This document shows, piece by piece, positions 38,301 to 46,376 of a stretch of DNA of 64,000 nt (its first letter is position 1; each line of letters opens with the position of its first letter). The position numbers were made by a program, and so were the translations under genes. The notes beneath the pieces are model-generated. The model did no database searches. It was not told the DNA's origin and saw nothing but the letters and a program-made list of their open reading frames with translations. Origin of the DNA: Candidatus Eiseniibacteriota bacterium (lineage in GTDB: Bacteria > Eisenbacteria > RBG-16-71-46 > CAIMUX01); contig JACKCR010000003.1 in assembly GCA_020633975.1 (NCBI GenBank), forward strand, positions 62,001 through 126,000, written 5' to 3'.

Positions 38301-39496
38301 TGTCCGACGGAAGCGGTGGCGTGTCGGGAGACCTGACGCTCTCAGGACTCAACGTGAGGCTCGCGTACCTCGGCGACATCGCCACGCTCGGCGAAGGTGC
38401 GGACGGCGAAGTCGGTTCGTACGCCCCGAACCCCGATGGATACATCGACTTCTCCGACGTCATGGCATTCACTCTCGGCTGGAACGGAGCCAACTTCACC
38501 CGCGACCGAATCGCCGACATCGGGCCCGTGACCGGAACTCCACCCAACCTCGTCTCCATGCCGGACGCGGAGTGGGACGTCGACGACTTGGTGGCCTTCA
38601 CACAGATGTACTCGTGGGCGAGCGCGATGGGCTTCTCCCGCTTCGGTCGACCGGAGGCAGGCGGGATCACAGGAAAGCAAGCCGGCGGCGCCACCGGGGA
38701 GCAGGCCGGCGGCCACCCAACCGCGGTTGCGCAGACAGCCCTCCCCACCTCGAGCAACCCGGAGCGCGTGCAGCTCTCCTTCATCCCTGAGTCGTGGAAC
38801 GCAGACGACATTGTGACCGTTCAGCTCTCGTCTCAGGAGGCCACAGACGTACTCGGCATGGACGTGGCTTTGGCATTCCCTCCTGGCGCGTTCGAGCTGA
38901 TCGACGCCGAAACCGGCCGCGTCCTCCAAGGAAGCGAAGGACAGCTGTTCTTCCAGGACGAGCACACCGACTGGGTCGGCTTCACGTCGGCGCGACTCGG
39001 GCAGCCAACTCTCCCAGGGGCAGCTACCGGCGCCAAGGCCACTAGATCGACGACGCCCTACGGTTCGCAGTTCGGGGATGAGATCCTCACCATCCGGCTG
39101 AGAGCCCTCGAAGACGGACCGGTACCGGTCACGATCCGCTACGAGCTCAGGGACGCCGTGAACGGACTGGTCTCCAGGAGTATCCGGAATTGGCCGGAGG
39201 GCGCCGCGGAAGACGGGCTCCGACTCGAGTTCCATCCGCCCGCACCGAATCCGATGCGAGGCTCGTCCACTCTCCGGTTCGTCCTTTCGAGGGCGGACGA
39301 CGTCACGCTCCGCGTGTTCGACGTTGCAGGACGGGCGATCGAAACGCTTCTTCGTGAGAGGATGGAAGCGGGCGAACACACGCTCACGTTCGACGCGCGT
39401 GACTCAGAAGGGCGAGCCCTTGCGCCCGGCGTGTACTACACGCGCCTCGAGGCGGGAGAGAAGAGCGCCTCTCGAAAGCTGATCATCGTCCGATAG
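35348..39496 (+). CDS. Giant secreted NHL/cohesin/dockerin-like surface protein
   Basis: 1382-aa exported protein. GTG 35348 is chosen for GGGAGG 9 bases upstream; ATG 35363 and 35402 are alternatives. A signal peptide (LSAAIVAVLTTAGLAVTPSV) is followed by beta-rich domains. NHL repeats lie at about 563-731 (GDGEFNGPKGIG, VYVADTGNNRIQKL, VAVADTGNDRFVLY). A cohesin-like domain spans about 852-1000 (LSAVELFVSNPDSVVAVGYE). A dockerin-like segment (about 1005-1095) has PDGYIDFSDVMAFTLGW and a second acidic loop DAEWDVDDLVAFTQMY. A second cohesin-like domain lies at 1140-1270. The FlgD-type tail starts near 1295 and ends KLIIVR. Likely a surface adhesin or scaffold. The stop codon is inside an 18-bp tandem repeat. 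Confidence 0.85.
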   Translation: MSEPRMTRRSSPRSHSTRMTTSLSAAIVAVLTTAGLAVTPSVARAELQYDAILEWSGPYFRAIRAPQDQATDTPVLDVAFLTPYSVAAREHDDRDVVYVLDSGNRRVQAFEVNATFEYLVTADLSYRSSGSSQSAEWSGDEIRVPGWALVATEWIVPRSEEVVIDGVTWSWVSDLSGHDASDQVYTIDYDAAAMAPRILFPAESLSATSSFRVTYLVSDNQTGAADAYGIGEVDYGIGEGASPVLAEIDGTSGGPVSFQSLRGLGLIRNEVDSTSDDLFLVDNADDSGGLDESLVQYTVQSDGTVTFVEAFSDSLVGPYDVAAARSGASSVSTVSVSSDSGLFDQSSAAIVDANQVTGHTYSVTIAGSDAYVEDLTTGRTILAQDLISVIADPFYLIPGVELRTQVPTGSTTITTTRARPKRYLFVAETDADRVTVISAADGATFAGDWLPLDARSVITQPGILLGGAQDVDYSETTPASVPANWSHFTAATPVADGSLDTIEFAVDGTWSRVDALGGSGPTDKVYTLNTETGRLRFGDGTNGALPPASEEFTYTYSVTPVVLRYGSNGTGDGEFNGPKGIGARWNGTVGGYDVYVADTGNNRIQKLRFYGEDAALGLAARMEFVTEWNYAESVSDTLIAPTDVVVRADAESPANVWVAVADTGNDRFVLYEDVAAGTVGDSADPPTYELTLGSTGSVLGSYQNPVSAELLTNGTALDLYAVDASRGIVAKYEKAPDPTVSVTWDTAECYGPHATYTFAFATVNPPVDGWVDFYFDTASSFNEGTADLAITAETVGVDDGTASWVFEDTPSGAPSAGTYYLYAVMRDSGGEIIDIDQTTQEEALCIDATLVPTLSVGDAIDSDATIYLQDGSLSAVELFVSNPDSVVAVGYEATFDPTVIEVVGIIQGTAWDGTGATSVIFEQRYDNILGTFSVSSSGVDTPIGLTGAGPYSIATILVRPRSGQLDLITRFVDSTIQLKASGTSMSDGSGGVSGDLTLSGLNVRLAYLGDIATLGEGADGEVGSYAPNPDGYIDFSDVMAFTLGWNGANFTRDRIADIGPVTGTPPNLVSMPDAEWDVDDLVAFTQMYSWASAMGFSRFGRPEAGGITGKQAGGATGEQAGGHPTAVAQTALPTSSNPERVQLSFIPESWNADDIVTVQLSSQEATDVLGMDVALAFPPGAFELIDAETGRVLQGSEGQLFFQDEHTDWVGFTSARLGQPTLPGAATGAKATRSTTPYGSQFGDEILTIRLRALEDGPVPVTIRYELRDAVNGLVSRSIRNWPEGAAEDGLRLEFHPPAPNPMRGSSTLRFVLSRADDVTLRVFDVAGRAIETLLRERMEAGEHTLTFDARDSEGRALAPGVYYTRLEAGEKSASRKLIIVR

Positions 39497-39550
39497 ATGA
39501 TCATGGTCCGATAGCTGATCACGGTCCGATAGCAGATCACCGTCCGTTGA
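39479..39550 (+). repeat. Four 18-bp tandem copies spanning a stop codon
   Basis: The last five codons plus stop of the NHL/cohesin gene (39479-39496, CTGATCATCGTCCGATAG) are followed by three diverged copies at 39497, 39515 and 39533. In frame they read MIMVR-stop, LITVR-stop and QITVR-stop. The array duplicates the sorting-type tail after the stop. Confidence 0.85.
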
Positions 39551-39611
39551 GCCAAGCCGCTCCTGAAGGAGCCGGGCAGCTCCTCCCGCAGAAGGTACCG
39601 TCCGCAGCCTG

Positions 39612-41249
39612 CTACAGGTGGACGCCCGGGGCTTCGCGGCCGGTCTTCTCGACGTACTCCACATAGTTGCCCGGATAGACGTGCGGACGACGTTCGCCGT
39701 CTTCGCCGTACTCGAGTTCTAGCACCCGACTCGCCAGTCCTTTGAGGAACGTCCGGTCGTGGGAGACGAAGAGCATCGTCCCGGAGAACGTCTTCAGGGA
39801 GTCGACCAGCATCTCCTTCGTTTCGAGATCGAGATGGTTCGTCGGCTCGTCGAGGACCAGGAAGTTCGGCGGATCGAGGAGCATCCGCGCGAGCACGAGA
39901 CGCGACCGCTCCCCACCCGAAAGCACCTGGATCGGCTTGTCAACGTCGGAGCCACTGAAGTGGAATGCGCCGAGAAGGTTCCGGAGACGGCCCTGCGACT
40001 CGTCCGGAAAGTCGTGCTGCATCTGTTCGAGAACGTTTCGTGACGGATCGAGCAGGTCGAGTGACTGCTGCGAGAAGTAGCCGAGCTTGAGGCTCGCGCC
40101 GAGTCGCACGTTTCCGGCGTCCGGTTCGATGTCGCCCACGACCAGCTTGAGCAAGGTCGACTTGCCCGCTCCGTTCCGTCCCATCACGCACCAACGCTCA
40201 CCGCGCTGCACGGCGAAGTCGAATCCGTCGTAGATCGTCTTGGGACCGTAAGACTTCGCCACGCCCTTCATCTCGACGACGTCGTCGCCGGAACGGGGAG
40301 GTTCCTTGAAGTCGAACTTGACCACTTCCCGGTGGCGCGGAAGCTCGACTGTATCGATCTTCTCCAGTTTCTTGACCCGGCTCTGCACCTGGGCCGCCTT
40401 CGCTGCATGGGCAGCGAATCGCTCGATGAACCGCTTCTCCTTCGCGAGCATCGCCTGCTGACGCGCATGCGCAGCTTCACGCTGCGCAGATTGCATCTCA
40501 CGCTGCGTCGCGTAGAAGTCGTAGTCCCCGGTCCAACTCGTGAGCTCTCCATCGTCGATCTCCACGATCCGATCGACGACCTTGTTCATGAAGTCACGGT
40601 CGTGGCAGGTGAGCAGAAGCGCAGACGCCGACGCTTTGAGGAACCCTTGGAGCCAGAGGATCGACTCGATGTCGAGATGGTTGGTCGGCTCGTCCATGAG
40701 GAGAACGGACGGCTTCATGAGAAGCACCTTGGCCATCGCGACACGCGTCTTCCAACCGCCGGACAGCGCGCCGACATCACCGGCCACCTGATCCGGCTCG
40801 AAGCCGAGACCCGCGAGGATCTCGTGCGCGCGGGACTCCAGGTCGTAGCCGCCGGCATGCTGATACTCGTCTTGCACCTCGCCGTAGCGCTCCAAGACCT
40901 TCTCCATCGCGTCACCCAGATCGGGATCGGCGAGCTTCTCCTCGAGTTCCTTGAGCTCGTGATGGAGGTCTCCGAGCCGGCCGCTCCCCGCGATCGCTTC
41001 GTCGAGCACCGAGCGCCCCGACATCGCCTCCGTGTCCTGGCGGAAGTAGCCGATCGTGGTCCGCTTGGGGATCGTGACCGAACCTTCGTCGGGTTGCTCC
41101 TCGCCCGAAAGCAGACGGAAGAGGGTCGTCTTCCCCGCGCCGTTCGGCCCGACGAGGCCGACCTTCTCGCCAGGGTTGAGCTGCATCGAGGCTTCGACGA
41201 ACAGAATCTGTCGGCCGTACTGCTTGGAGATGTCGGATAGAGCGATCAT
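39612..41249 (-). CDS. ABC-F family ATPase
   Basis: 545-aa cytoplasmic protein with two ABC ATPase domains and no membrane part, as in the ribosome-associated ABC-F proteins (YbiT/EttA type). Walker A motifs are VGPNGAGKTT and MGRNGAGKST. Signature motifs are GALSGGWKTRVAMAK and VLSGGERSRLVLAR. Walker B with DEPTNHLD occurs twice. A charged linker between the domains (EKRFIERFAAHAAKAAQVQS) corresponds to the P-site tRNA interaction motif region. The role is probably in relieving ribosome stalling; antibiotic protection cannot be inferred. ATG 41249 has no clear ribosome site. It is divergent from the aminotransferase. Confidence 0.94.
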   Translation of the reverse strand: MIALSDISKQYGRQILFVEASMQLNPGEKVGLVGPNGAGKTTLFRLLSGEEQPDEGSVTIPKRTTIGYFRQDTEAMSGRSVLDEAIAGSGRLGDLHHELKELEEKLADPDLGDAMEKVLERYGEVQDEYQHAGGYDLESRAHEILAGLGFEPDQVAGDVGALSGGWKTRVAMAKVLLMKPSVLLMDEPTNHLDIESILWLQGFLKASASALLLTCHDRDFMNKVVDRIVEIDDGELTSWTGDYDFYATQREMQSAQREAAHARQQAMLAKEKRFIERFAAHAAKAAQVQSRVKKLEKIDTVELPRHREVVKFDFKEPPRSGDDVVEMKGVAKSYGPKTIYDGFDFAVQRGERWCVMGRNGAGKSTLLKLVVGDIEPDAGNVRLGASLKLGYFSQQSLDLLDPSRNVLEQMQHDFPDESQGRLRNLLGAFHFSGSDVDKPIQVLSGGERSRLVLARMLLDPPNFLVLDEPTNHLDLETKEMLVDSLKTFSGTMLFVSHDRTFLKGLASRVLELEYGEDGERRPHVYPGNYVEYVEKTGREAPGVHL

Positions 41250-41380
41250 AGGCGGGGCAGGATAGCAGACCTGCACCCACGGCGACGAATCCCAAACCCG
41301 CCCTCGAGTGATCTATCGATTCACCGCGCCAACTCAACTATTCTGTCCGTCTGCGACGAACCCGATCCAGGAGGAGAGAG

Positions 41381-42607
41381 ATGACGGGCCCGTTCGACCG
41401 ACTCGACGAGATCCTTCCAGCCGACGTACTTACGGTCGTTCATCGGATGACTCCGATCCCCACGGTCGCCGGCCGCGCCGGCGCGATCGCGAAACAGGAC
41501 CCGAACTTCGTCCGGGGCGACATCGGCCAGGTGGTCGGACTCGACCCGTCGATCGAGGTGCTCTACGGCCCTCCGGTCGGGCTCGAGCCACTCCGCGAGG
41601 CGGTGGCCGAGTTCTGGACGCGGACGTTCCGTCTCGATGATCCCGCGTACCTAGGACACTCACTCGGGGCGGAGAACGTCACGATCACAACCGGTGCTGC
41701 CGAGGCATTGACCTTGCTCTTCCGCTGCTTCGGTGCCGGGAAGAACGTGGGCCTCCCTCGTGGATACTGGGAGAACTACCTCAACGGGGTCGGACTCTCC
41801 GGGGGCAACGCCGTCGTCGTGGACTACTTCGCCGAATCGGGTGAACTCGACTTGGCTGGTCTCGGGCGCGATGTCGACGAGAAGAACGTGAAGTGCCTCG
41901 TCGCCAACTTCCCGTGCAACCCCACGGGTGCCGTCCTCACGGAGGAGGATGCTCGCGCGATCGCGGCGTTCCTGAGAGAACGTGATCTCATCCTCATTGC
42001 GGACGAAGTCTACGCACGGCTCCGCTTCGATGGTGGCGCCCCGATCTCGCTCCTGGCCTACGCACCGGAACGCGTCGTATCGCTCAGTTCCGCTTCGAAG
42101 GAGTACCTGATCCCAGGTGCACGGATCGGATACGTCGTCTCCGATCGCGCCGAGCTCACGAACGCGGTGCTCCGAAAGCTCGTGCGGGCGAACACCGCCA
42201 GCCCCAACGTGCCCGGCCAACGCATGGTGCTCGAAATGATGACGAAGGACCTGGAAGCTCTTCGTGCCGGCGACGAGCCAGCCATGCTGAAGAAGATCCG
42301 TGCAGAGCTCGGTCAACGAAAGACAGCGTTGGTCGAAGTCCTGAGGAAGCACGGATTCGACGTGGTCGGCCGTCCGGGTCACGAACCGATGGGAACGATC
42401 TTCCTCATGGCGTCGCTCCCCAATTGGTGGAAGGACGGTGACGAGGAGTTCGTGGAGGCGGCGCTCGAACGGAGCGCGTTCAGTGCGATCCCTGGGTCCG
42501 CGTTCGGACTCGCAGGGTCAGTCCGGTTCTCCTTCGGGAGCATGTCCTTGGAAGCGGTCGCGGAACTCGATCGGCGGCTGTCTGCATGGGAGTCGGACCG
42601 CGGCTAG
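41381..42607 (+). CDS. Class I/II pyridoxal-phosphate aminotransferase
   Basis: 408-aa fold-type I PLP enzyme. The start has a strong site, GGAGGAGAGAG. Conserved features include VANFPCNPTGAVL, ILIADEVYARL and the PLP Lys240 in SLSSASKEYLIPGARIGYV. The conserved Arg near the C-terminus lies in SVRFSFG. It resembles aspartate- or aromatic-type aminotransferases; the amino donor and acceptor are not predictable. It stands alone and is divergent from the ABC-F gene. Confidence 0.92.
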   Translation: MTGPFDRLDEILPADVLTVVHRMTPIPTVAGRAGAIAKQDPNFVRGDIGQVVGLDPSIEVLYGPPVGLEPLREAVAEFWTRTFRLDDPAYLGHSLGAENVTITTGAAEALTLLFRCFGAGKNVGLPRGYWENYLNGVGLSGGNAVVVDYFAESGELDLAGLGRDVDEKNVKCLVANFPCNPTGAVLTEEDARAIAAFLRERDLILIADEVYARLRFDGGAPISLLAYAPERVVSLSSASKEYLIPGARIGYVVSDRAELTNAVLRKLVRANTASPNVPGQRMVLEMMTKDLEALRAGDEPAMLKKIRAELGQRKTALVEVLRKHGFDVVGRPGHEPMGTIFLMASLPNWWKDGDEEFVEAALERSAFSAIPGSAFGLAGSVRFSFGSMSLEAVAELDRRLSAWESDRG

Positions 42608-42975
42608 GGCTCGGTTCCGTCGAACCGCGGGGCGGCTCGTAGAGTCGGGCTGTGCCCTGGCTGCCGTACCCGAAGCAGCCCTCACGAGGTTGGTGCTGGC
42701 TCAAATGGCGACGCAACGTGTTGCTGAAAAGCCACTTAGCAACACAGCAAACACGTAGACTTCATCCAAGCTAGTCCGCCACCGCTCAGGCAACGGAGTA
42801 GCCCGAACACATTCTTCGCGCTACCTTCACGAATTCGTTACCGGAGTGAGAACGCGCTCGGCTAGCGTCGATGTCAGCCGGCAAGCCTGTCCCTTTCCGG
42901 CATCTATCCCCTGGGACATAGAAGCGCCCGTGAGTTCGGGCGGTCATCTGGCTATAGGGTTGTCGGAGGTGTGTC
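42608..42975 (+). other. 368-bp intergenic region
   Basis: No gene is supported. It contains the hairpin at 42718-42745 and the leader of the next secreted protein with its GGAGGT ribosome site at 42965-42970. Confidence 0.6.
42718..42745 (+). terminator. Perfect 8-bp hairpin after aminotransferase
   Basis: GTGTTGCT (42718-42725) and AGCAACAC (42738-42745) are exact complements across a 12-base loop, in an AT-richer patch 110 bp after the aminotransferase stop. There is no T-run. It may be a weak terminator or a regulatory stem. Confidence 0.45.
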
Positions 42976-44079
42976 ATGCGCCTTGGTCTGGCCCCGGCTG
43001 TTGCTGTGTCTTGCGTCGTCCCGATTCTCAGCCTCGCTCCGTCCATCTCCACAGCATCCCCTGATGGAGACATCCACGACACTGATTGGCACGTGGATCT
43101 ATCTCAGTACCTCGATGTGCTCCCTGAGCGGGAGATCGCTCGGCAGTGCCCGGGCCAGCGGTTGGCCTGTGGGGAGGTCGTGCTCCGAGCCGCGATCTCG
43201 GTTCGTGATGAACGGCATCTCTACCGCTTCCGAGCCGAGGAAGGGCAACTGCTCACGATCGGTACGGACGAACGGAACGCGTCGTATCCCATCGACACGG
43301 TCCTCGAGCTTCTTTCCGACGACTGCGTAACGATTCTGGCGAGCGATGACGACAGCGGACCTGCTGCGTACTCGCTCATCGATCAGTTCCCAGCCCCATA
43401 CACGGGTGACTACGTCGCGCGTGTACGCGGCTTCGACCCGCTACTCCGCGGCACCTACAGCATCTACCTGGCGTGCGAGGACGCACCTCTCCCTCCGGCG
43501 GACGACGACTGTGGTGGCATTCTCCAGGCCATCACTTGCGGTCACGGCAGTCTCTCCGGAGAGACTGGCAGATATCACAACGACTACGACCCGTTCGGAG
43601 CCGGTGGAGACTGTGTCCAGAAGCAAGCCGACGGCCGCGATGTCGTGATCGCGATGGATCTCGAAGAAGGGGACATCGTCCACCTGTCGTACCAGTCGAG
43701 CGCGGACGGGTCGGTCTACATCCTGTCGGGATGCGACGCGCACTCGGGTTGCCAGATTGGAGTCGACGAAACAGGCGTCGGAGAATGGGAACGGATCCCA
43801 TACTGGGTCGCTCCGGTGTCTGGACGTCACTACCTGATCCTCGATTCCGCCGGCGCGGAGACGTTCGGCACCTGGACTCTCGAGTACGAGATCCTCTGCC
43901 GTGAGGATTCGGCCGTCTGCTGTACTGCCAGTGGGGACTGCGTCGTGACCTCACCAAGTGCGTGCGAGCAGGATGGCGGTACATATCTCCCCAGTGAGAC
44001 GATCTGTGTCCCCGATCCCTGCGCGCCGAGCCCGGTCGACGAACGATCGTGGGGAGGGATCAAGGCGCTCTACCGATAA
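42976..44079 (+). CDS. Secreted PPC-like protein with Cys repeat and WGxIKxxYR tail
   Basis: 367-aa exported protein. ATG 42976 follows GGAGGT. A signal peptide (LAPAVAVSCVVPILSLAPSI) precedes two beta-sandwich domains resembling bacterial pre-peptidase C-terminal domains (HLYRFRAEEGQLLTIGTDE ... GDYVARVRG, and VIAMDLEEGDIVHLSYQSS ... GRHYLILDSAG). One cysteine-rich repeat follows (AVCCTASGDCVVTSPSACEQ, closing with TICVPDPCAP). The chain ends RSWGGIKALYR. Unlike the other two proteins with this tail it has a different N-terminal half, so the Cys repeat plus tail behaves as an independent module. Probably surface-associated. Confidence 0.82.
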   Translation: MRLGLAPAVAVSCVVPILSLAPSISTASPDGDIHDTDWHVDLSQYLDVLPEREIARQCPGQRLACGEVVLRAAISVRDERHLYRFRAEEGQLLTIGTDERNASYPIDTVLELLSDDCVTILASDDDSGPAAYSLIDQFPAPYTGDYVARVRGFDPLLRGTYSIYLACEDAPLPPADDDCGGILQAITCGHGSLSGETGRYHNDYDPFGAGGDCVQKQADGRDVVIAMDLEEGDIVHLSYQSSADGSVYILSGCDAHSGCQIGVDETGVGEWERIPYWVAPVSGRHYLILDSAGAETFGTWTLEYEILCREDSAVCCTASGDCVVTSPSACEQDGGTYLPSETICVPDPCAPSPVDERSWGGIKALYR

Positions 44080-44191
44080 GCAAGCGATAGGCAAGCTTGC
44101 GACAACGAGACACACTCATTCCGGCGAATGACTGACGGCCGCTGGCGGCCGCTGGCGGCCAACGTCGGCTGGGCATCGAAGCTACTGGTGG

Positions 44192-44959
44192 TCAGAGACC
44201 GCCGAGTTCGGACTTCAGCTGTGTCAGATAGCTCTCGAGAAACGCAGCGCGGCGCTCTGCCTCGCTGCGTCCCGCCTCCGTCTGCATCGTTCCGGGTAGG
44301 GTTAGCAACTTCGTGTAGAAATGATCGATGGCGCTTCGGCTGTCGTCGGGAGTGCGGTCTCGACAGAACGGATCGTCTGGATCGTAGAGCAGGCGGCCCA
44401 TCCGTTCTCCCACCATCAGGCAACGAGCCAGTCCGATCGCCCCAAGGGCGTCGAGACGATCGGCGTCCTGGACGACTTGGGCCTCTTTCGTCTCGGGAGG
44501 AATTCCGGCAGAGAAGCTGTGCGCCCGAATCGCGTGGTGGATGCCGGGGATGCAGGACCCGGGGTAGCCGGACTCGATGAGAAAGTCTCGTGCCCGGTCG
44601 GCAGCGAGCGACGAAGCACGCGGCCGATCGGGGGAGCTCTTCTCCACGAGCACGCAGTCGTGAAGCCAAGCCGCGGGAACTACGATGTCGAGACGTGCCC
44701 GTTCGATCTCCGCGAGTTGCTTGGCTGCGCGGACGACGCGACGCACATGCTCGACTCCATGCGAGGAATCGGCGCTGGCATCGTCCGCGTAGCACTTCGT
44801 GAGAAACGCCTCGAAGCGCTCTTCCCATCCTGATGTCACGGCTGAATCTGGAATCACGGCTTGTTCCAGTGGCTCCACAGTCCGTAGGTGACGAGCCCTC
44901 GTCGCCTCTGTTTCGTCCCACTCACCGAGCCACCGCGACGGCGTACCGAACGGCATCAT
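44192..44959 (-). CDS. YedJ/YpgQ-type HD phosphohydrolase
   Basis: 255-aa metal-dependent HD-superfamily hydrolase. The metal ligands are visible: His71 (or His67) in SSHGVEHVRRV, His100-Asp101 in AAWLHDC and a distal Asp in VVQDADRLDALGAIGLARC. The HHAIRAHSFSAGI and KLLTLPGTMQT stretches are typical of the YedJ/YpgQ group, which is linked to nucleotide pyrophosphate hydrolysis. The N-terminal 40 residues are extra and the frame overlaps the end of the beta-helix gene by 38 bases, so the real start may be a GTG near 44857 or 44839. The physiological substrate is uncertain. Confidence 0.88.
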   Translation of the reverse strand: MMPFGTPSRWLGEWDETEATRARHLRTVEPLEQAVIPDSAVTSGWEERFEAFLTKCYADDASADSSHGVEHVRRVVRAAKQLAEIERARLDIVVPAAWLHDCVLVEKSSPDRPRASSLAADRARDFLIESGYPGSCIPGIHHAIRAHSFSAGIPPETKEAQVVQDADRLDALGAIGLARCLMVGERMGRLLYDPDDPFCRDRTPDDSRSAIDHFYTKLLTLPGTMQTEAGRSEAERRAAFLESYLTQLKSELGGL

Positions 44960-46238
44960 AGGCACCGATCCGGCCGCAATCCTCTCCCTCGGGATGCGCG
45001 CCGCTCACGCACGGGGACGTCGGGAGGAGACGGTAGTCGTTGGCGTCGGGATCGAAGAACTCGGGATCGAGGGAGAAGTTTCCACCGCGGTCGCTCGCGG
45101 CTCCCAGGTCGTCGCCGCCCTCGTTTCCATAGAGGTCTGAGCAGCCGACATCGCTGGTGGAGCCGTCCTCGGTCCAGAGCACTTCAGCGCCTCCGCCGAG
45201 GGCGACGATCGAACTCTCCATCTCGAAGTGACTGTAGGCTGCGACCCGCACCTGGCCCAGAGCCGGGGCGTAGTTTGCAACGATCGTGGAGCGGAAGACT
45301 CGTGCGAGAGGAACTCCGGACAGCGCGATGGCGGCACCCGACACGTCCGCCCGATTGCCCCACACTTCCGAATCTTCTAGCACGAACGGGACGTTGCGTG
45401 AAGCGACTGCGCCACCCGTCTCTCCGGACAGGTTGTCACGCATCGAACACGATACGAAGCGGACGGTCGATGGGCTGTTGTGGAGGAACGCAGCCCCGCC
45501 AGTCCGCGTCGCAACGTTCCGTTCGAACACACAGCCCTCGAGAAGGGAACCAGTCGTCCCGGCAGTCGCGAATCCTCCACCCGTTTCGGCCACGTTGTCC
45601 GCGAAGACGCAGTCACGGAACGTGGGAGACGTCATGTGGATCGTCACACCCCCACCCGTACGGTACCCCCACGCGGACTCGAACGCGTTCCCACCGGTGA
45701 ATGTGATGCCTTGGAACACGGCGTTGTCGTTGGCAGTGGTCATGTAGACGCAGCGGCCGTTGCCTTCCGCATCGATGATCGTGTTCGCGGCCCCTTCCTC
45801 GCCCGCCAGGAGGAAGCCATCCGTGTACGGACGAACGAAGAGGAGCCCGTATCCCGTTCCTGTCCCCTGATTGGTCCAGGTGTAGCGACCCGGCGCGAGC
45901 AGGATCTGATCCCCGTACTCCGCGGCATCGAGTGCGGCCTGGATGGTCGGAAAGTCGCCAGTACCGTCCGGAGTCAAATGGAAGACTCGCCCGGAGAGCT
46001 GGGGCTCCGCTCGAGCCAGTTCGGGCGCAAGGAGCCTATCCGGACTGGGGGCTGCCAACTGTGATGCGTTGGTCCCGGACGAGGTGGCGGTCCCGGACGA
46101 GCTGGCTCCTGACGAGTTGGCCTCGAGCGAGTACGTCTCGGTGGAGCCAGTCTCGAGGGAACAGCCGGACACGATGACCGGAAGGGGAACACCCAAAGCG
46201 AAGAGAGTACAAGAAGCGAAGAGAGCGCGAATGGCCAT
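44922..46238 (-). CDS. Beta-helix lipoprotein
   Basis: 438-aa predicted lipoprotein. From ATG 46238 the signal sequence ends in a lipobox VSGC with Cys26. An alternative ATG at 46322 has AGAGGA upstream but lies inside a 14-bp hairpin, so I prefer 46238. A Ser/Thr-rich linker follows. Residues about 100-380 form a right-handed parallel beta-helix of the pectate-lyase-like type (DFPTIQAALDAAEYGDQILL opening; rungs such as FRDCVFADNVAETGGGFAT and LEGCVFERNVATRTGGAAFL). No lyase or glycosidase catalytic residues can be assigned. Probably an outer-membrane-attached polysaccharide-binding protein or enzyme. It ends AVRYAVAVAR. Confidence 0.8.
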   Translation of the reverse strand: MAIRALFASCTLFALGVPLPVIVSGCSLETGSTETYSLEANSSGASSSGTATSSGTNASQLAAPSPDRLLAPELARAEPQLSGRVFHLTPDGTGDFPTIQAALDAAEYGDQILLAPGRYTWTNQGTGTGYGLLFVRPYTDGFLLAGEEGAANTIIDAEGNGRCVYMTTANDNAVFQGITFTGGNAFESAWGYRTGGGVTIHMTSPTFRDCVFADNVAETGGGFATAGTTGSLLEGCVFERNVATRTGGAAFLHNSPSTVRFVSCSMRDNLSGETGGAVASRNVPFVLEDSEVWGNRADVSGAAIALSGVPLARVFRSTIVANYAPALGQVRVAAYSHFEMESSIVALGGGAEVLWTEDGSTSDVGCSDLYGNEGGDDLGAASDRGGNFSLDPEFFDPDANDYRLLPTSPCVSGAHPEGEDCGRIGAYDAVRYAVAVAR

Positions 46239-46319
46239 AGGAAGGCGCAATGCGAGTCGAGAGGCCCGAGACGGACAACCTCGAACGGGGTCTACGCCCC
46301 CATGTGTGTTGGAGTGGAG

Positions 46320-46357
46320 CATGGGTTCCTCTGATTCGGCCGGCAGAGGAACCCATG
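46320..46357. terminator. Perfect 14-bp hairpin
   Basis: CATGGGTTCCTCTG (46320-46333) and CAGAGGAACCCATG (46344-46357) are exact complements with a 10-base loop. It lies 20 bases after the stop of the lipoprotein gene at 46377-47174, fitting a terminator, but it also covers an ATG and an AGAGGA site usable by the next gene, so it could control that gene's translation. Confidence 0.7.
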
Positions 46358-46376
46358 ATAGCACGGGGCGCTGCTG

